Positions 27,682-36,516 of a stretch of 64,000 bases of DNA are shown here, piece after piece. The notes beneath the pieces are model-generated. The model saw nothing but the letters and a program-made list of their open reading frames with translations, did not search any database and was not told the DNA's origin. The stretch's first letter is position 1. Each line of letters begins with the position of its first letter. Made by a program: the position numbers and the translations under genes. Origin of the DNA: an uncultured Marinoscillum sp. (lineage in GTDB: Bacteria > Bacteroidota > Bacteroidia > Cytophagales > MED-G16); NCBI GenBank assembly GCA_902628365.1, contig CACOMW010000001.1:1-64000 (forward strand), in the 5' to 3' direction.

Positions 27682-28005
27682 ATGAGAAAAATTTTTTTAT
27701 TGTTTATATCATTTTTATTTCCTGTCCTAGTAAATGCTCAGGAACTTAATAATGAATTTAAGTTTGATATTTACCCAAACCCTGCTTCTGAATTTATAAT
27801 ACTAGAATCAAACACAAAAAATATTAAAGAATTTAATTTTCAAATTCACAGTATAATAGGTAATAAAATCAATGTTTCTAGTAATATTATTTCAAATAAT
27901 AAAATTAAATTTTCAGTAAAAGAAATATCTAATGGATATTATTTTGTAATTGTAGCTAATGATAAATCGAAATATAAAAAAGCTTTGAAATTTCTCAAAA
28001 AATAA
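27682..28005 (+). CDS. Small secreted protein consisting of a T9SS type A sorting domain
   Basis: A protein of 107 residues when started at the ATG at 27682 (the track uses the TTG just before). A Sec signal peptide (IFLLFISFLFPVLVNAQ) is followed almost at once by a complete type A sorting domain: FKFDIYPNPASEFIILES, then FQIHSIIGNKINVSS and the basic end YKKALKFLKK. No cargo domain lies between them. It could be a true minimal T9SS substrate, the remnant of a larger cargo gene, or a moonlighting domain. It lies in its own unit after the leucine operon and is convergent with the DUF2723 gene. Confidence 0.75.
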   Translation: MRKIFLLFISFLFPVLVNAQELNNEFKFDIYPNPASEFIILESNTKNIKEFNFQIHSIIGNKINVSSNIISNNKIKFSVKEISNGYYFVIVANDKSKYKKALKFLKK

Positions 28006-28011
28006 TAATAT

Positions 28012-30957
28012 CTAATTTTTATAGTGTTTTTCAAATAATTCATTGTACTTGCTTGCAAGGTCATATTGACCATCTTTATTGTATGCTCTTGCTAGTGCAT
28101 TCAAAGAAACTAAATTTCTCTGAATTTGATATTTATTATTAATATTATTATTCATAAGATATTCTAACATTTGATCTGATCTTTTGCTAGTAATTTCTGC
28201 AATATTATTAGCTATTTCATCTTCACCCATTGATAAAAGCATCTCAACTTTTTGAACAGAAAAATGATCATAATTTACTGCTTTGTCAGGTATTAATTCT
28301 AAACATGTTTTTATTACATTTTTCGCTTTTTCAGTTTCTCCGTTTTTAATTAATTCTGAGGCAAGTGTATTAAATGTTGCTCTGTAATTCAATACAAACC
28401 CTCTATGATCTTCAGAATAATATGTCTTTTCATTATCTAATTCTCTCCAATAAAATTTATTGATCATATTATCATACATTATATTGGTATTAATGAAGTT
28501 TTTAGATGTATTTGGATTAACTAGAGGTAATAGTCTATAAGCAAGTCCTTCTTGAATAACATTTCTTTTGAAATTTAGATTTGTACCATTTAATGAAGTA
28601 TTATTAAAATAAATTGGTCTTTCCCAGTTGTTTGAATTAATAAAATCTAAAATTGCTAAATCTTTTTTTTCTAAACCACCTTTATTGTCTTTTAAATTTA
28701 TAATCAATCTATTAACTAAATATTTTAAAAATTGTTGAGGAATTATTTTTTTTAGATTTGGGTTGTTTGTGTCAATATCTAGATATAATGATTTGGATGG
28801 AAGAATATTATAATTACTTAAAGATGCAGGTACTTGAATTCCTTTATTTTCAGATTTTATAAGATTAAGATATGCATTTAAATTAATTGAAGCATCATTA
28901 ATTTTAGGATTATTAATATAAGGTAAATAGTCGTTAAGACCTCCCTGCTGATAGTTTTCATTTGTAAGTAGAAATTTTAGTTTTTCTGATTTATTTTTTT
29001 TGCTTCTCATTTGGTCAATATACCAATCTGTATTAAAATAACTTAAAACAATAACTCTTACATCAGTACGAAAACCTTCTACTTCTTGTACATACCATAA
29101 AGGAAATGTATCGTTATCACCTCCGGTGAATAATATTGAATTTGGAGCACATGATGCAAGTAAATTTTTAGCAGAATCGACAGATAAATATCTATTTGAT
29201 CGGTCATGATCATCCCAATTTTCAATACATAAGATTATTGGACTGATTATTCCAAAAAATATAGAGATCAATAGACTGATTTTGTTGTTTTTTAAAATTG
29301 AAGAGAAAATTGAAAAAATAGATAAAACTCCAATACCAATCCAAATTGAAAATGCATAATAGGAACCTGCATAAATATAATCTCTTTCTCTTGGTTCAGA
29401 TGGTGGACTATTTAAATATATTACAAGCGCTACTCCAGTAAGAATAAATAAGGCCATTACAACTGAAAAGTTTTTTTTGTCTTTAAAGTAATGGAAAAAA
29501 AGACCCATCAAAGCTAAAATTAGTGGAATCATATAATAATTATTTCTTGCTTTGTTATTAAGAATTTCATCAGGTACATCTTTAAATTTATCATTAATAC
29601 TTAACCAATTTGCGTCTTGAATATCTGATTCCCTTCCTGAAAAATTCCACAATAGATATCTTAAATACATATGACCTATTTGATACTTAAACATGAACTC
29701 CAAATTGTCTGAAAAATTTGGTTTTTCATTTTGACTTAACCCTACAATTTCTCTATATCTTTCTTTATGATTTGGGTTTGATCCACTGTACATTCTAGGG
29801 AATATTGTTGTTCTTTTAGGATCATATACATAACTAAAACTTTTTTCTTTTATTTCATATTTTTCTTTTCCACGTTTGTAAACTATTTTTTCTTGTTTTT
29901 GATCTATCACCTCTGCGTCATAATATTGTCCGTGGAATAGAGGTCTATTCCCATACTGCTCTCTTTTTAAATAAGAGATGAAACTCAAGATATTTTCGGG
30001 ATTATTTTCATCAATTGGAGGATTAAAGCTTGACCGAATTAATACTAAAGAATATGATGAATAACCAATTAGTATAAAACTTAAGGCAATCAAAGATGTG
30101 TTTAACCAAACAATTTGTTTTTGTTGAGAATAAATAATAGAATATACTAATCCTAAAAATAAAGAAATTGAAAAAAATATTATTCCAGATCCAAATGGAA
30201 GGTTAAGACTATTTACAAAAAATATTTCAAAATTGCTTGCTAAAGTGGGCAATCCAGGAATAATTCCTACCATTATAAATCCAATTAAAAATGCACTAAT
30301 AATCAAAGTATAAAAAATTCCTAATAAGTTAATTTTCTTTGTTTTATGGAAATATATTATAAGTGCAAGTGCTGGAATAGTCACTAAATTTAATAAATGT
30401 ACACCTATTGATAAACCCATCATATAAGCTATTAATATTATCCATCTATTTTTTTTCTTTTCATCTTGAATATTTTCCCATTTTAATATAGCCCAAAAAA
30501 CAAAGGCAGTAAAAAAAGATGACATAGCATAAACTTCTGCCTCAACGGCTGAAAACCAAAATGAATCTGTAAAAGTATATGAAAGTGAACCTATGATACC
30601 TGATGAGATTACTAAAATATTACTATTATTATTATTAGTTTCAAAAATTTTTTTGGAAAAATGAGTTATTGTCCAAAACAGAAATAATATAGTAAAAGCA
30701 CTTGTTATAACACTAAGAAAATTAATTGCTAAAGATATTTTTTCAACATTTCCTAAAGCTAGGAAGGAAAAAATCCGACCTAATAATAAATAAAATGGAG
30801 CTCCTGGAGGATGCGGTACTTCTAATTTATAGGATACCGCGATGAACTCTCCACAATCCCAAAAACTTGCTGTATCTTCTACAGTTATAGCATAAACTAT
30901 AAAAGATATAGCAAACATAATCCATCCGGTTACATCATTTGTTCTCTTAAAATTCAA
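28012..30957 (-). CDS. DUF2723 polytopic membrane protein, glycosyltransferase-like
   Basis: A 981-residue protein. The first ~570 residues hold about a dozen membrane segments. They include the family signature TASFWDCGEFIAVSYKLEVPHPPGAPFYLLLGR, an acidic loop like that of PMT/GT-C glycosyltransferases. The C-terminal part is soluble, with SILFTGGDNDTFPLWYVQEVEGFRTDVRV and helical repeats. Animal TMEM260, an O-mannosyltransferase, belongs to the same family, so glycosylation of exported proteins is a reasonable inference. The start codon is TTG; it keeps the usual leader before GWIMFAISFIVYAIT. Confidence 0.87.
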   Translation of the reverse strand: MNFKRTNDVTGWIMFAISFIVYAITVEDTASFWDCGEFIAVSYKLEVPHPPGAPFYLLLGRIFSFLALGNVEKISLAINFLSVITSAFTILFLFWTITHFSKKIFETNNNNSNILVISSGIIGSLSYTFTDSFWFSAVEAEVYAMSSFFTAFVFWAILKWENIQDEKKKNRWIILIAYMMGLSIGVHLLNLVTIPALALIIYFHKTKKINLLGIFYTLIISAFLIGFIMVGIIPGLPTLASNFEIFFVNSLNLPFGSGIIFFSISLFLGLVYSIIYSQQKQIVWLNTSLIALSFILIGYSSYSLVLIRSSFNPPIDENNPENILSFISYLKREQYGNRPLFHGQYYDAEVIDQKQEKIVYKRGKEKYEIKEKSFSYVYDPKRTTIFPRMYSGSNPNHKERYREIVGLSQNEKPNFSDNLEFMFKYQIGHMYLRYLLWNFSGRESDIQDANWLSINDKFKDVPDEILNNKARNNYYMIPLILALMGLFFHYFKDKKNFSVVMALFILTGVALVIYLNSPPSEPRERDYIYAGSYYAFSIWIGIGVLSIFSIFSSILKNNKISLLISIFFGIISPIILCIENWDDHDRSNRYLSVDSAKNLLASCAPNSILFTGGDNDTFPLWYVQEVEGFRTDVRVIVLSYFNTDWYIDQMRSKKNKSEKLKFLLTNENYQQGGLNDYLPYINNPKINDASINLNAYLNLIKSENKGIQVPASLSNYNILPSKSLYLDIDTNNPNLKKIIPQQFLKYLVNRLIINLKDNKGGLEKKDLAILDFINSNNWERPIYFNNTSLNGTNLNFKRNVIQEGLAYRLLPLVNPNTSKNFINTNIMYDNMINKFYWRELDNEKTYYSEDHRGFVLNYRATFNTLASELIKNGETEKAKNVIKTCLELIPDKAVNYDHFSVQKVEMLLSMGEDEIANNIAEITSKRSDQMLEYLMNNNINNKYQIQRNLVSLNALARAYNKDGQYDLASKYNELFEKHYKN

Positions 30958-31034
30958 TTTTTTTATTTATATGGACGAAAATAATACAAATTATATTAAT
31001 GATAATCTATTGTTTGACTTAATTTGCGAAAAAT

Positions 31035-32219
31035 ATGTTTTTTAGAAAATTTAAATCTTTTTTTTGCGTATTGATATTATTTTCATTCTTTTCAATAGAA
31101 AAAAATGTATATGCAGCAAAAGCTGATTATGATTCAATACCACTTTTATTAAATATTGATATACAGATAGAAACTACTGAAGCCATTAATTTAATGTATG
31201 ATTTTGAGTTTGAAAAATCAGATAAACAATTTAATTGGTTGATCCAAGAATATGGTTGGCACCCACTTCCATATTTTTTACTTGGATTAAGTACATGGTG
31301 GAAGATTGCTCCGGATTTAGATAATAAAAATTTAGACAATCAATTTTTATTTTTAATGGATACCTCGATAGTTTTATCTAAGAAAATTTATAATAACTAC
31401 AATAAAATAGAAGGGGCTTTTTTTTTAGCTGCATCATATGGATTTAAAGGAAGATTACTTTCTGAGAGAAAAAAATGGAGAAAAGCTGCTTTTTCAGGAA
31501 GAAATGCACTCAAATTTCTAAAAGAGGTAAAGGGTGAAGAAAATTTTATTCCAGAAATTTCCTTTGGAAATGGACTTTTTAATTATTATGCAATATGGGT
31601 AGCAGAGGAATATCCACTGCTAAAACCGATAATAAGATTATTTCCAAAAGGTGATAAGAAATTGGGAATTTCACAGTTGGACAATGCAGCGAAAAATTCT
31701 TTTTATACGAGGACTGAAGCACAATTTTTTTTAATGAAAATTTTATCTCAAGAGAATAATATTTCTAGGTCTTTTCAATTATCTAATTATTTGTCCGATC
31801 TCTTTCCAAATAATTCTATTTTTCATGGTGTTAACAATTCGCTTCTGTATAGATCAGGTAGATTTAACGAATGTGAGAAAGAATCATTAATTATAATTGA
31901 AAATTTTAAAAATAATAAGTATGGATATAAACATAATTTAGTAAGACAAGCTGCTTTTTTTTTAGGAGAAATATATAGTAGTAAATCAGAAATCGAACTA
32001 TCAAAAAAATATTATAATGAATCCATTGAAATGGCAAAAATTATTGATGCTGAAAAAATGGGTTATACTTTACATTCATACTTTTCTTTAGGAAAATATG
32101 CTTTTAATGAAAATGATTATTTTTCTGCAAAGAAATATTTTAATAAAGTTATCAAATTGACTAAAAGAAGTGAAAAAATAAATATTGATTCGCGAATCTT
32201 TATAAAAAAAATGAGGTAA
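31035..32219 (+). CDS. Exported TPR-like protein of unknown function
   Basis: A 394-residue protein with a Sec signal peptide (CVLILFSFFSIEKNVYAAKA). Helical repeats follow, related to TPRs. They include INLMYDFEFEKSDKQFNWLIQEYGWHPLPYFLLGLSTWWKI near the start and SYFSLGKYAFNENDYFSAKKYFNKVIKL near the end. Similar proteins are conserved in Bacteroidota without an assigned function. It is likely periplasmic. It is divergent from the DUF2723 gene, with a 77-base shared region. Confidence 0.7.
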   Translation: MFFRKFKSFFCVLILFSFFSIEKNVYAAKADYDSIPLLLNIDIQIETTEAINLMYDFEFEKSDKQFNWLIQEYGWHPLPYFLLGLSTWWKIAPDLDNKNLDNQFLFLMDTSIVLSKKIYNNYNKIEGAFFLAASYGFKGRLLSERKKWRKAAFSGRNALKFLKEVKGEENFIPEISFGNGLFNYYAIWVAEEYPLLKPIIRLFPKGDKKLGISQLDNAAKNSFYTRTEAQFFLMKILSQENNISRSFQLSNYLSDLFPNNSIFHGVNNSLLYRSGRFNECEKESLIIIENFKNNKYGYKHNLVRQAAFFLGEIYSSKSEIELSKKYYNESIEMAKIIDAEKMGYTLHSYFSLGKYAFNENDYFSAKKYFNKVIKLTKRSEKINIDSRIFIKKMR

Positions 32220-32289
32220 TTATATATTTCTTTATAGTATTATAATAATATTTGCCATTCAATAATTATATATAAAATACTTTAGTTTT

Positions 32290-32775
32290 ATGTCAAATAA
32301 AATACTGGACTCAAATCAAATAAATCAAAAAATTAAAAGACTTTCGTATGAGATATATGAGAATAATCTTGAAGAAAAAAAAATAATTTTATTTGGTATA
32401 AATGCTAACGGAAATATTTTGTCTCTTAGAATTAAAAAATATTTAGATGATCTGTTTTCAGCAAATGTAGAATCTTATAATCTCAATATAGATCATAATA
32501 CCACTGGATCTAATAATTTAAATTTTAAACAAGATCAATTGAATGAAAAAATTATAATTATCATTGATGATGTACTTAATTCAGGTAAAACAATTGCATA
32601 TTCAATTAATTTAATTTTACCCTTTTATCCAAAAAAAATAGAAGTAGCTGTTTTGGTAGATAGAAGCCACAAAAAATTCCCTATTCTTGCAAAGTATAGT
32701 GGTGTTAAATTAAATACAACAATAAATGAACATGTAAAAATAGATTTTAAAAAAAATGAAGGATATTTATTATGA
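32290..32775 (+). CDS. Phosphoribosyltransferase-fold protein (PyrR-like)
   Basis: A 161-residue type I PRTase-fold protein. The PRPP-binding loop is IIIIDDVLNSGKT, and VAVLVDRSHKKFPILAKYSG is the stretch typical of PyrR-like proteins (uracil phosphoribosyltransferase/regulator). No pyrimidine genes are adjacent, so regulation of pyr mRNA is not supported by context. It overlaps queD by 4 bases and heads a three-gene coupled unit with queD and lpxB. Confidence 0.8.
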   Translation: MSNKILDSNQINQKIKRLSYEIYENNLEEKKIILFGINANGNILSLRIKKYLDDLFSANVESYNLNIDHNTTGSNNLNFKQDQLNEKIIIIIDDVLNSGKTIAYSINLILPFYPKKIEVAVLVDRSHKKFPILAKYSGVKLNTTINEHVKIDFKKNEGYLL

Positions 32776-33203
32776 TTTACTTAACTAGAAAAGAACATTT
32801 TAACGCAGCTCATAAACTATATAACCCATTGTGGTCAAAAGAAAAAAATTATCAAGTGTATGGAGATTGTTCTAATGAAAATTGGCATGGTCATAATTAT
32901 GAATTGTTAGTCACAATAAAAGGCTCAATCAATGATGATGACGGAATGGTTATTAACTTAAAACTTTTATCCAAAATAATTAATGATGAAATTATAAGTA
33001 AGGTTGATCATAAAAACTTGAATATAGATGTTCCTTTTTTAAAAAACAAAATCACATCCACAGAAAATGTTGTTGTAGAATTTTGGAATATTTTAGAGAA
33101 AAAAATTTCTTCTTTAGAAAATTATAAATGTTTTTTACACTGCGTTAAGCTTTATGAAACTCCAAAAAATTCAGTAGAATATTATGGTCCAGAGGGTAAA
33201 TAA
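32772..33203 (+). CDS. queD: 6-carboxytetrahydropterin synthase / PTPS family
   Basis: Acts on dihydroneopterin triphosphate to form carboxytetrahydropterin for queuosine, or a pyruvoyl pterin. It has 143 residues. Zinc ligands are in HFNAAHKL and NWHGHNYE, and the nucleophilic Cys is in GDCSNENW. DHKNLN and the catalytic Glu in KLYETP are present. It overlaps the PRTase by 4 bases and lpxB by 20 bases. Other queuosine genes are not in the window, so the exact branch is inferred. Confidence 0.87.
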   Translation: MIYLTRKEHFNAAHKLYNPLWSKEKNYQVYGDCSNENWHGHNYELLVTIKGSINDDDGMVINLKLLSKIINDEIISKVDHKNLNIDVPFLKNKITSTENVVVEFWNILEKKISSLENYKCFLHCVKLYETPKNSVEYYGPEGK

Positions 33204-34290
33204 TTTTTTTTTAATTGCTGGAGAAAAATCTGGAGATCTATATGGAAGTAAATTAATTGAGGAGTTACTTAATATTAATTCAAAAGCAATTATAAATTAT
33301 TGGGGTGGTGATATGATGAAGGAAGCTGGAGGAAATCTTTTGCAGCATTATAGGTCATATAATTTTATGGGGTTTTACGAAGTATTTAAAAATTTAAATC
33401 TTTTTTTAAATAAGATAAATTTATTTAAAAAGCATTTGAACGATATAAAACCAGGTGTTGTAATTTTAATTGACTTTCCTGGTTTGAATTTAAGATTCGC
33501 AAAATATTGCAAGATAAAAGGTATGAAAGTAATTTATTTAATACCTCCAAAAGTTTGGGCATGGAATACGAATAGAATTTATCAAATCAAAAAATATGTT
33601 GATGTCACATTTTCTATATTACCATTTGAAGTGGATTTTTTTAAAAAATATGGTTTAAAAATCTTTTATTATGGTAACCCATTGTATTCAATTATAGATT
33701 GTTATAAATTCAATAAAATACCCTACAAATCCAATTTTGAAAATACAATATCACTGTTGCCTGGAAGTAGAGTTGCAGAGGTAAATAATTCAATTCCAAT
33801 TTTTAAAAAAATAATTAATTCAATGCCAGATAATTTATTTTTTGTTTCATGCGTAGACCATTTTGAAAAATCAATTTATGATCCTTTAAAATATTTAAAA
33901 AATGTAAAATTAATTTTTGGTCGAACTTATGATATGATAAAACAATCTGATGTGACAGTCACTGTTTCTGGAACTGCCAGTTTAGAAGTAGCTTTATTAA
34001 ATATTCCTCAGATGGTAGTATATAAAACTTCTTTTCTAACATATCTTATTGCTAAAATGGTTGTGAAAGTTAAATATATTTCTTTGGTTAACCTTATTTT
34101 AAATAAACCATTAATAAAAGAATTTATTCAAAAAGATTTTAATTCAAAAACAGTCAAAGATGAAATAATAAAAATACTTTCAGATAATGATTACAATAAA
34201 AAAATTAAAAAAGGATATAAAGAAATATCAAGGCTTTTAAATAAAAAAAATGTAATTTCTAAAATTGCATTACATATAATGAAAGAATAA
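33184..34290 (+). CDS. lpxB: Lipid-A-disaccharide synthase
   Basis: A family 19 glycosyltransferase that joins UDP-diacylglucosamine and lipid X in lipid A synthesis at the inner membrane face. It has 368 residues, typical. IAGEKSGDLYGSKLIEEL opens the protein. GFYEVFK, LIDFPGLNLRFAK, PPKVWAWNTNRI and SLLPGSRVAEVNN follow, then SGTASLEVALLNIPQMVVYK. It starts inside the last 20 bases of queD. It implies an LPS-bearing outer membrane. Confidence 0.95.
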   Translation: MVQRVNNFFLIAGEKSGDLYGSKLIEELLNINSKAIINYWGGDMMKEAGGNLLQHYRSYNFMGFYEVFKNLNLFLNKINLFKKHLNDIKPGVVILIDFPGLNLRFAKYCKIKGMKVIYLIPPKVWAWNTNRIYQIKKYVDVTFSILPFEVDFFKKYGLKIFYYGNPLYSIIDCYKFNKIPYKSNFENTISLLPGSRVAEVNNSIPIFKKIINSMPDNLFFVSCVDHFEKSIYDPLKYLKNVKLIFGRTYDMIKQSDVTVTVSGTASLEVALLNIPQMVVYKTSFLTYLIAKMVVKVKYISLVNLILNKPLIKEFIQKDFNSKTVKDEIIKILSDNDYNKKIKKGYKEISRLLNKKNVISKIALHIMKE

Positions 34291-34292
34291 AA

Positions 34293-34967
34293 TTATTTTG
34301 ACTTTCTAATCAAAATTTCATCAATTATTCCATACTTTTTAGCTTCTTCTGCTCTCATCCAATTATCACGATCAGAATCTTTTTCAATTTCACTATATTT
34401 TTTACCAGTATGATCAGATAATATTGTATATATATCTTTTCTTAGTTCTTGCATCTGTTTTAAACTGATTTCCATATCTTTTGATTGACCATGCATTCCA
34501 CCACTTGGTTGATGGATCATTATTCTAGAATGTTTTAAAGCAGATCTTTTATTTTTAGAACCTCCAGCTAGTAAAACTGCACCCATTGAAGCAGCCATAC
34601 CAGTACATATAGTTGCTACATCTGGTGATACATATTGCATTGTGTCATAAATACCTAATCCAGCATAAACAGAACCACCCGGACTATTTATATATAATAA
34701 AATGTCTTTTTTTGAATCTACTGATTCTAAAAATAATAATTGAGCTGTTATTATATTTGATATATTTTCTTCCACCTGCATTCCTAAGAAAATAATTCGA
34801 TCCATAATTAATCTTGAAAATACGTCTATTTCTCTAAAATTAGTTGGTCTTTCTTCAATTACTGCTCTAGTCATGCTTTCAACTTTTTCAACATATGAGT
34901 CAAACTGATGACCACTAGCTCTTTTATTTTTTACTACATAATCTCTAAAATCCTTTTTAATATCCAT
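34293..34967 (-). CDS. clpP: ATP-dependent Clp protease proteolytic subunit
   Basis: The serine peptidase barrel of the Clp protease, 224 residues. The catalytic Ser is in CTGMAASMGA (S127), the His in RIMIHQPSGG (H152) and the Asp in DSDRDNWM. NSPGGSVYAGLGIYDTM is the substrate strand. It follows tig with a 28-base gap. The usual clpX partner does not follow; lpxB is convergent instead. Confidence 0.97.
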   Translation of the reverse strand: MDIKKDFRDYVVKNKRASGHQFDSYVEKVESMTRAVIEERPTNFREIDVFSRLIMDRIIFLGMQVEENISNIITAQLLFLESVDSKKDILLYINSPGGSVYAGLGIYDTMQYVSPDVATICTGMAASMGAVLLAGGSKNKRSALKHSRIMIHQPSGGMHGQSKDMEISLKQMQELRKDIYTILSDHTGKKYSEIEKDSDRDNWMRAEEAKKYGIIDEILIRKSK

Positions 34968-34995
34968 TTACTAAATTTTTAATGTTAAAGATAAA

Positions 34996-36342
34996 TTAAT
35001 TTAATTCTTTCATTGATAAAGATTTAAATTTATCAAAAGTAATATTTTTATTTGAAATTGATATTCTTTTTTTAATTGCATTCATTGCTTTATCTGATTT
35101 TATTTGATTATGTATTCTCATATAATTTTCTCCATTTTTCTGACCTAAATAATTTTTTACAAATTTATCAAGTTCTTTTTCAGGATTTTGAATTCCAGAT
35201 GAAGCTAATTGATATCTTATTTGATTTTTAGCAGTTTCTTCTATCTCATTATTTTCTACTTTAATCTTTTCATTTTCTATTATTTTATCAACAATAAATG
35301 TCCATTTTAACTCATTACAATAATTCTCATAATTTTTATTAATTATTTCATCTGATGATTTTTTATCATTATTCTTTACAATCCAACTTTTTAGAAATTC
35401 ATCTGGAATAGAGATTTTATGTTTTGTTGTAATTTGTTTTTGAATTGATCTATTTAAAAGTATATCACTTTCCCTATCATAATTTGATTTTATAGATTCT
35501 TTAATTTTATTTTCAAATTCAGTTTTATTTTTGATTTTACCTTTACCAAATACTTTATCAAATAATTCATTATTTATATTTGAAGGTTTTTGTAAAGAAA
35601 TTTTTTCAATTTGAAAATCTATTTTATCATCAAAATCATTTAGTGAATTATGGTTCGTTTGAAATATTTGATTTAACAGATTAATATTTGAATCACATAA
35701 TTTGTAAGATGAAAAAATTATCTTATTACCAATTTTTTTCTTTAAAAAACTTTTAATTTCATCTTGATTTAGTGAGTTTAAAAATAGTTTTAATTTTTGA
35801 TTTTTATATTTTTCAGAATTAACAATTTTACCTTCAACTATTGAGTCATTTTTAATTTCCTTAGTATCAATGATTGCTGGAAATTGATTTTGTAAATTTT
35901 GAATTGTTTCACTAACTATTTTTTTATCTATTTTAATATCGTATTTATTGAATTTAATTTTTTTAGAAAATGTTTCTAATTTAAACTCACTGACCATACC
36001 AATCCTAAATTTGAATTCAAAATCAGATTGTTTATCCCAATCTATTTTTTTTTCATTTGATTTTTCTGGTACTGGTTCACCTATTAGATTAATTTTTTTT
36101 TCTCTAATATAATTTGTCAATTCGTGGCTTGTCAATTTATTAATTTCTTCTATTAATATACTTTTACCATACATTTTTTTAATAAGTTGAACAGGAACTT
36201 TTCCAGGTCTAAAGCCTTTTAAATTGAGTTTTGGTTTTATTTCATTAATTCTGTTTTCAACTTTAATTAAATAGTCATTTGGAACAATATTTATTTTAAT
36301 AATTGATTCAGTTGTAGATTTTTTAGCAATTGAAATATTCAT
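34996..36342 (-). CDS. tig: Trigger factor
   Basis: A ribosome-associated chaperone and prolyl isomerase, 448 residues from the ATG at 36342. The track ORF begins 14 codons earlier inside the tRNA-Leu gene and is rejected. The ribosome-binding signature is LKGFRPGKVPVQLIKKMYG. The middle PPIase domain is diverged and the C-terminal part is helical and very Lys/Asn-rich, like much of this AT-rich genome. It lies 15 bases after tRNA-Leu and may be transcribed with it. Confidence 0.92.
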   Translation of the reverse strand: MNISIAKKSTTESIIKINIVPNDYLIKVENRINEIKPKLNLKGFRPGKVPVQLIKKMYGKSILIEEINKLTSHELTNYIREKKINLIGEPVPEKSNEKKIDWDKQSDFEFKFRIGMVSEFKLETFSKKIKFNKYDIKIDKKIVSETIQNLQNQFPAIIDTKEIKNDSIVEGKIVNSEKYKNQKLKLFLNSLNQDEIKSFLKKKIGNKIIFSSYKLCDSNINLLNQIFQTNHNSLNDFDDKIDFQIEKISLQKPSNINNELFDKVFGKGKIKNKTEFENKIKESIKSNYDRESDILLNRSIQKQITTKHKISIPDEFLKSWIVKNNDKKSSDEIINKNYENYCNELKWTFIVDKIIENEKIKVENNEIEETAKNQIRYQLASSGIQNPEKELDKFVKNYLGQKNGENYMRIHNQIKSDKAMNAIKKRISISNKNITFDKFKSLSMKELN

Positions 36343-36357
36343 ATAAAAATTTAATTG

Positions 36358-36439
36358 TGCGGATGGAGGGACTCGAACCCCCATGCCTTTCGGCGCTAGA
36401 TCCTAAGTCTAGTGCGTCTACCAATTTCGCCACATCCGC
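36358..36439 (-). tRNA. tRNA-Leu (anticodon TAG)
   Basis: The reverse strand gives GCGGATG/CATCCGC as acceptor, anticodon stem CTAGA/TCTAG around loop CTTAGGA (anticodon TAG, reads CTA), and a long variable arm (CGCCGAAAGGCA), as expected of class II tRNAs. The T arm is GGGGG-TTCGAGT-CCCTC. The discriminator is A, typical of tRNA-Leu. Confidence 0.96.
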
Positions 36440-36452
36440 TTTCATTGGTCAG

Positions 36453-36460
36453 CAAATGTA
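36453..36460 (-). promoter_or_regulatory. -7 promoter box of tRNA-Leu (and tig)
   Basis: TACATTTG on the minus strand, 13 bases before the tRNA, is a perfect TAnnTTTG match and is part of the same CTACATTTGC string seen before tRNA-Arg. No clear -33 element is visible. Confidence 0.7.
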
Positions 36461-36516
36461 GAAATAAATTATTTTAATGAGAAAAATTAGATTAAATTTC
36501 AATTAGATTTTTTTAA

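Noticed and set aside
36343-36384. N-terminal extension of the trigger factor ORF (MGVRVPPSAQ...)
   Set aside because: These codons read through the 3' part of the tRNA-Leu gene; the ATG at 36342 gives the conserved trigger factor N terminus.
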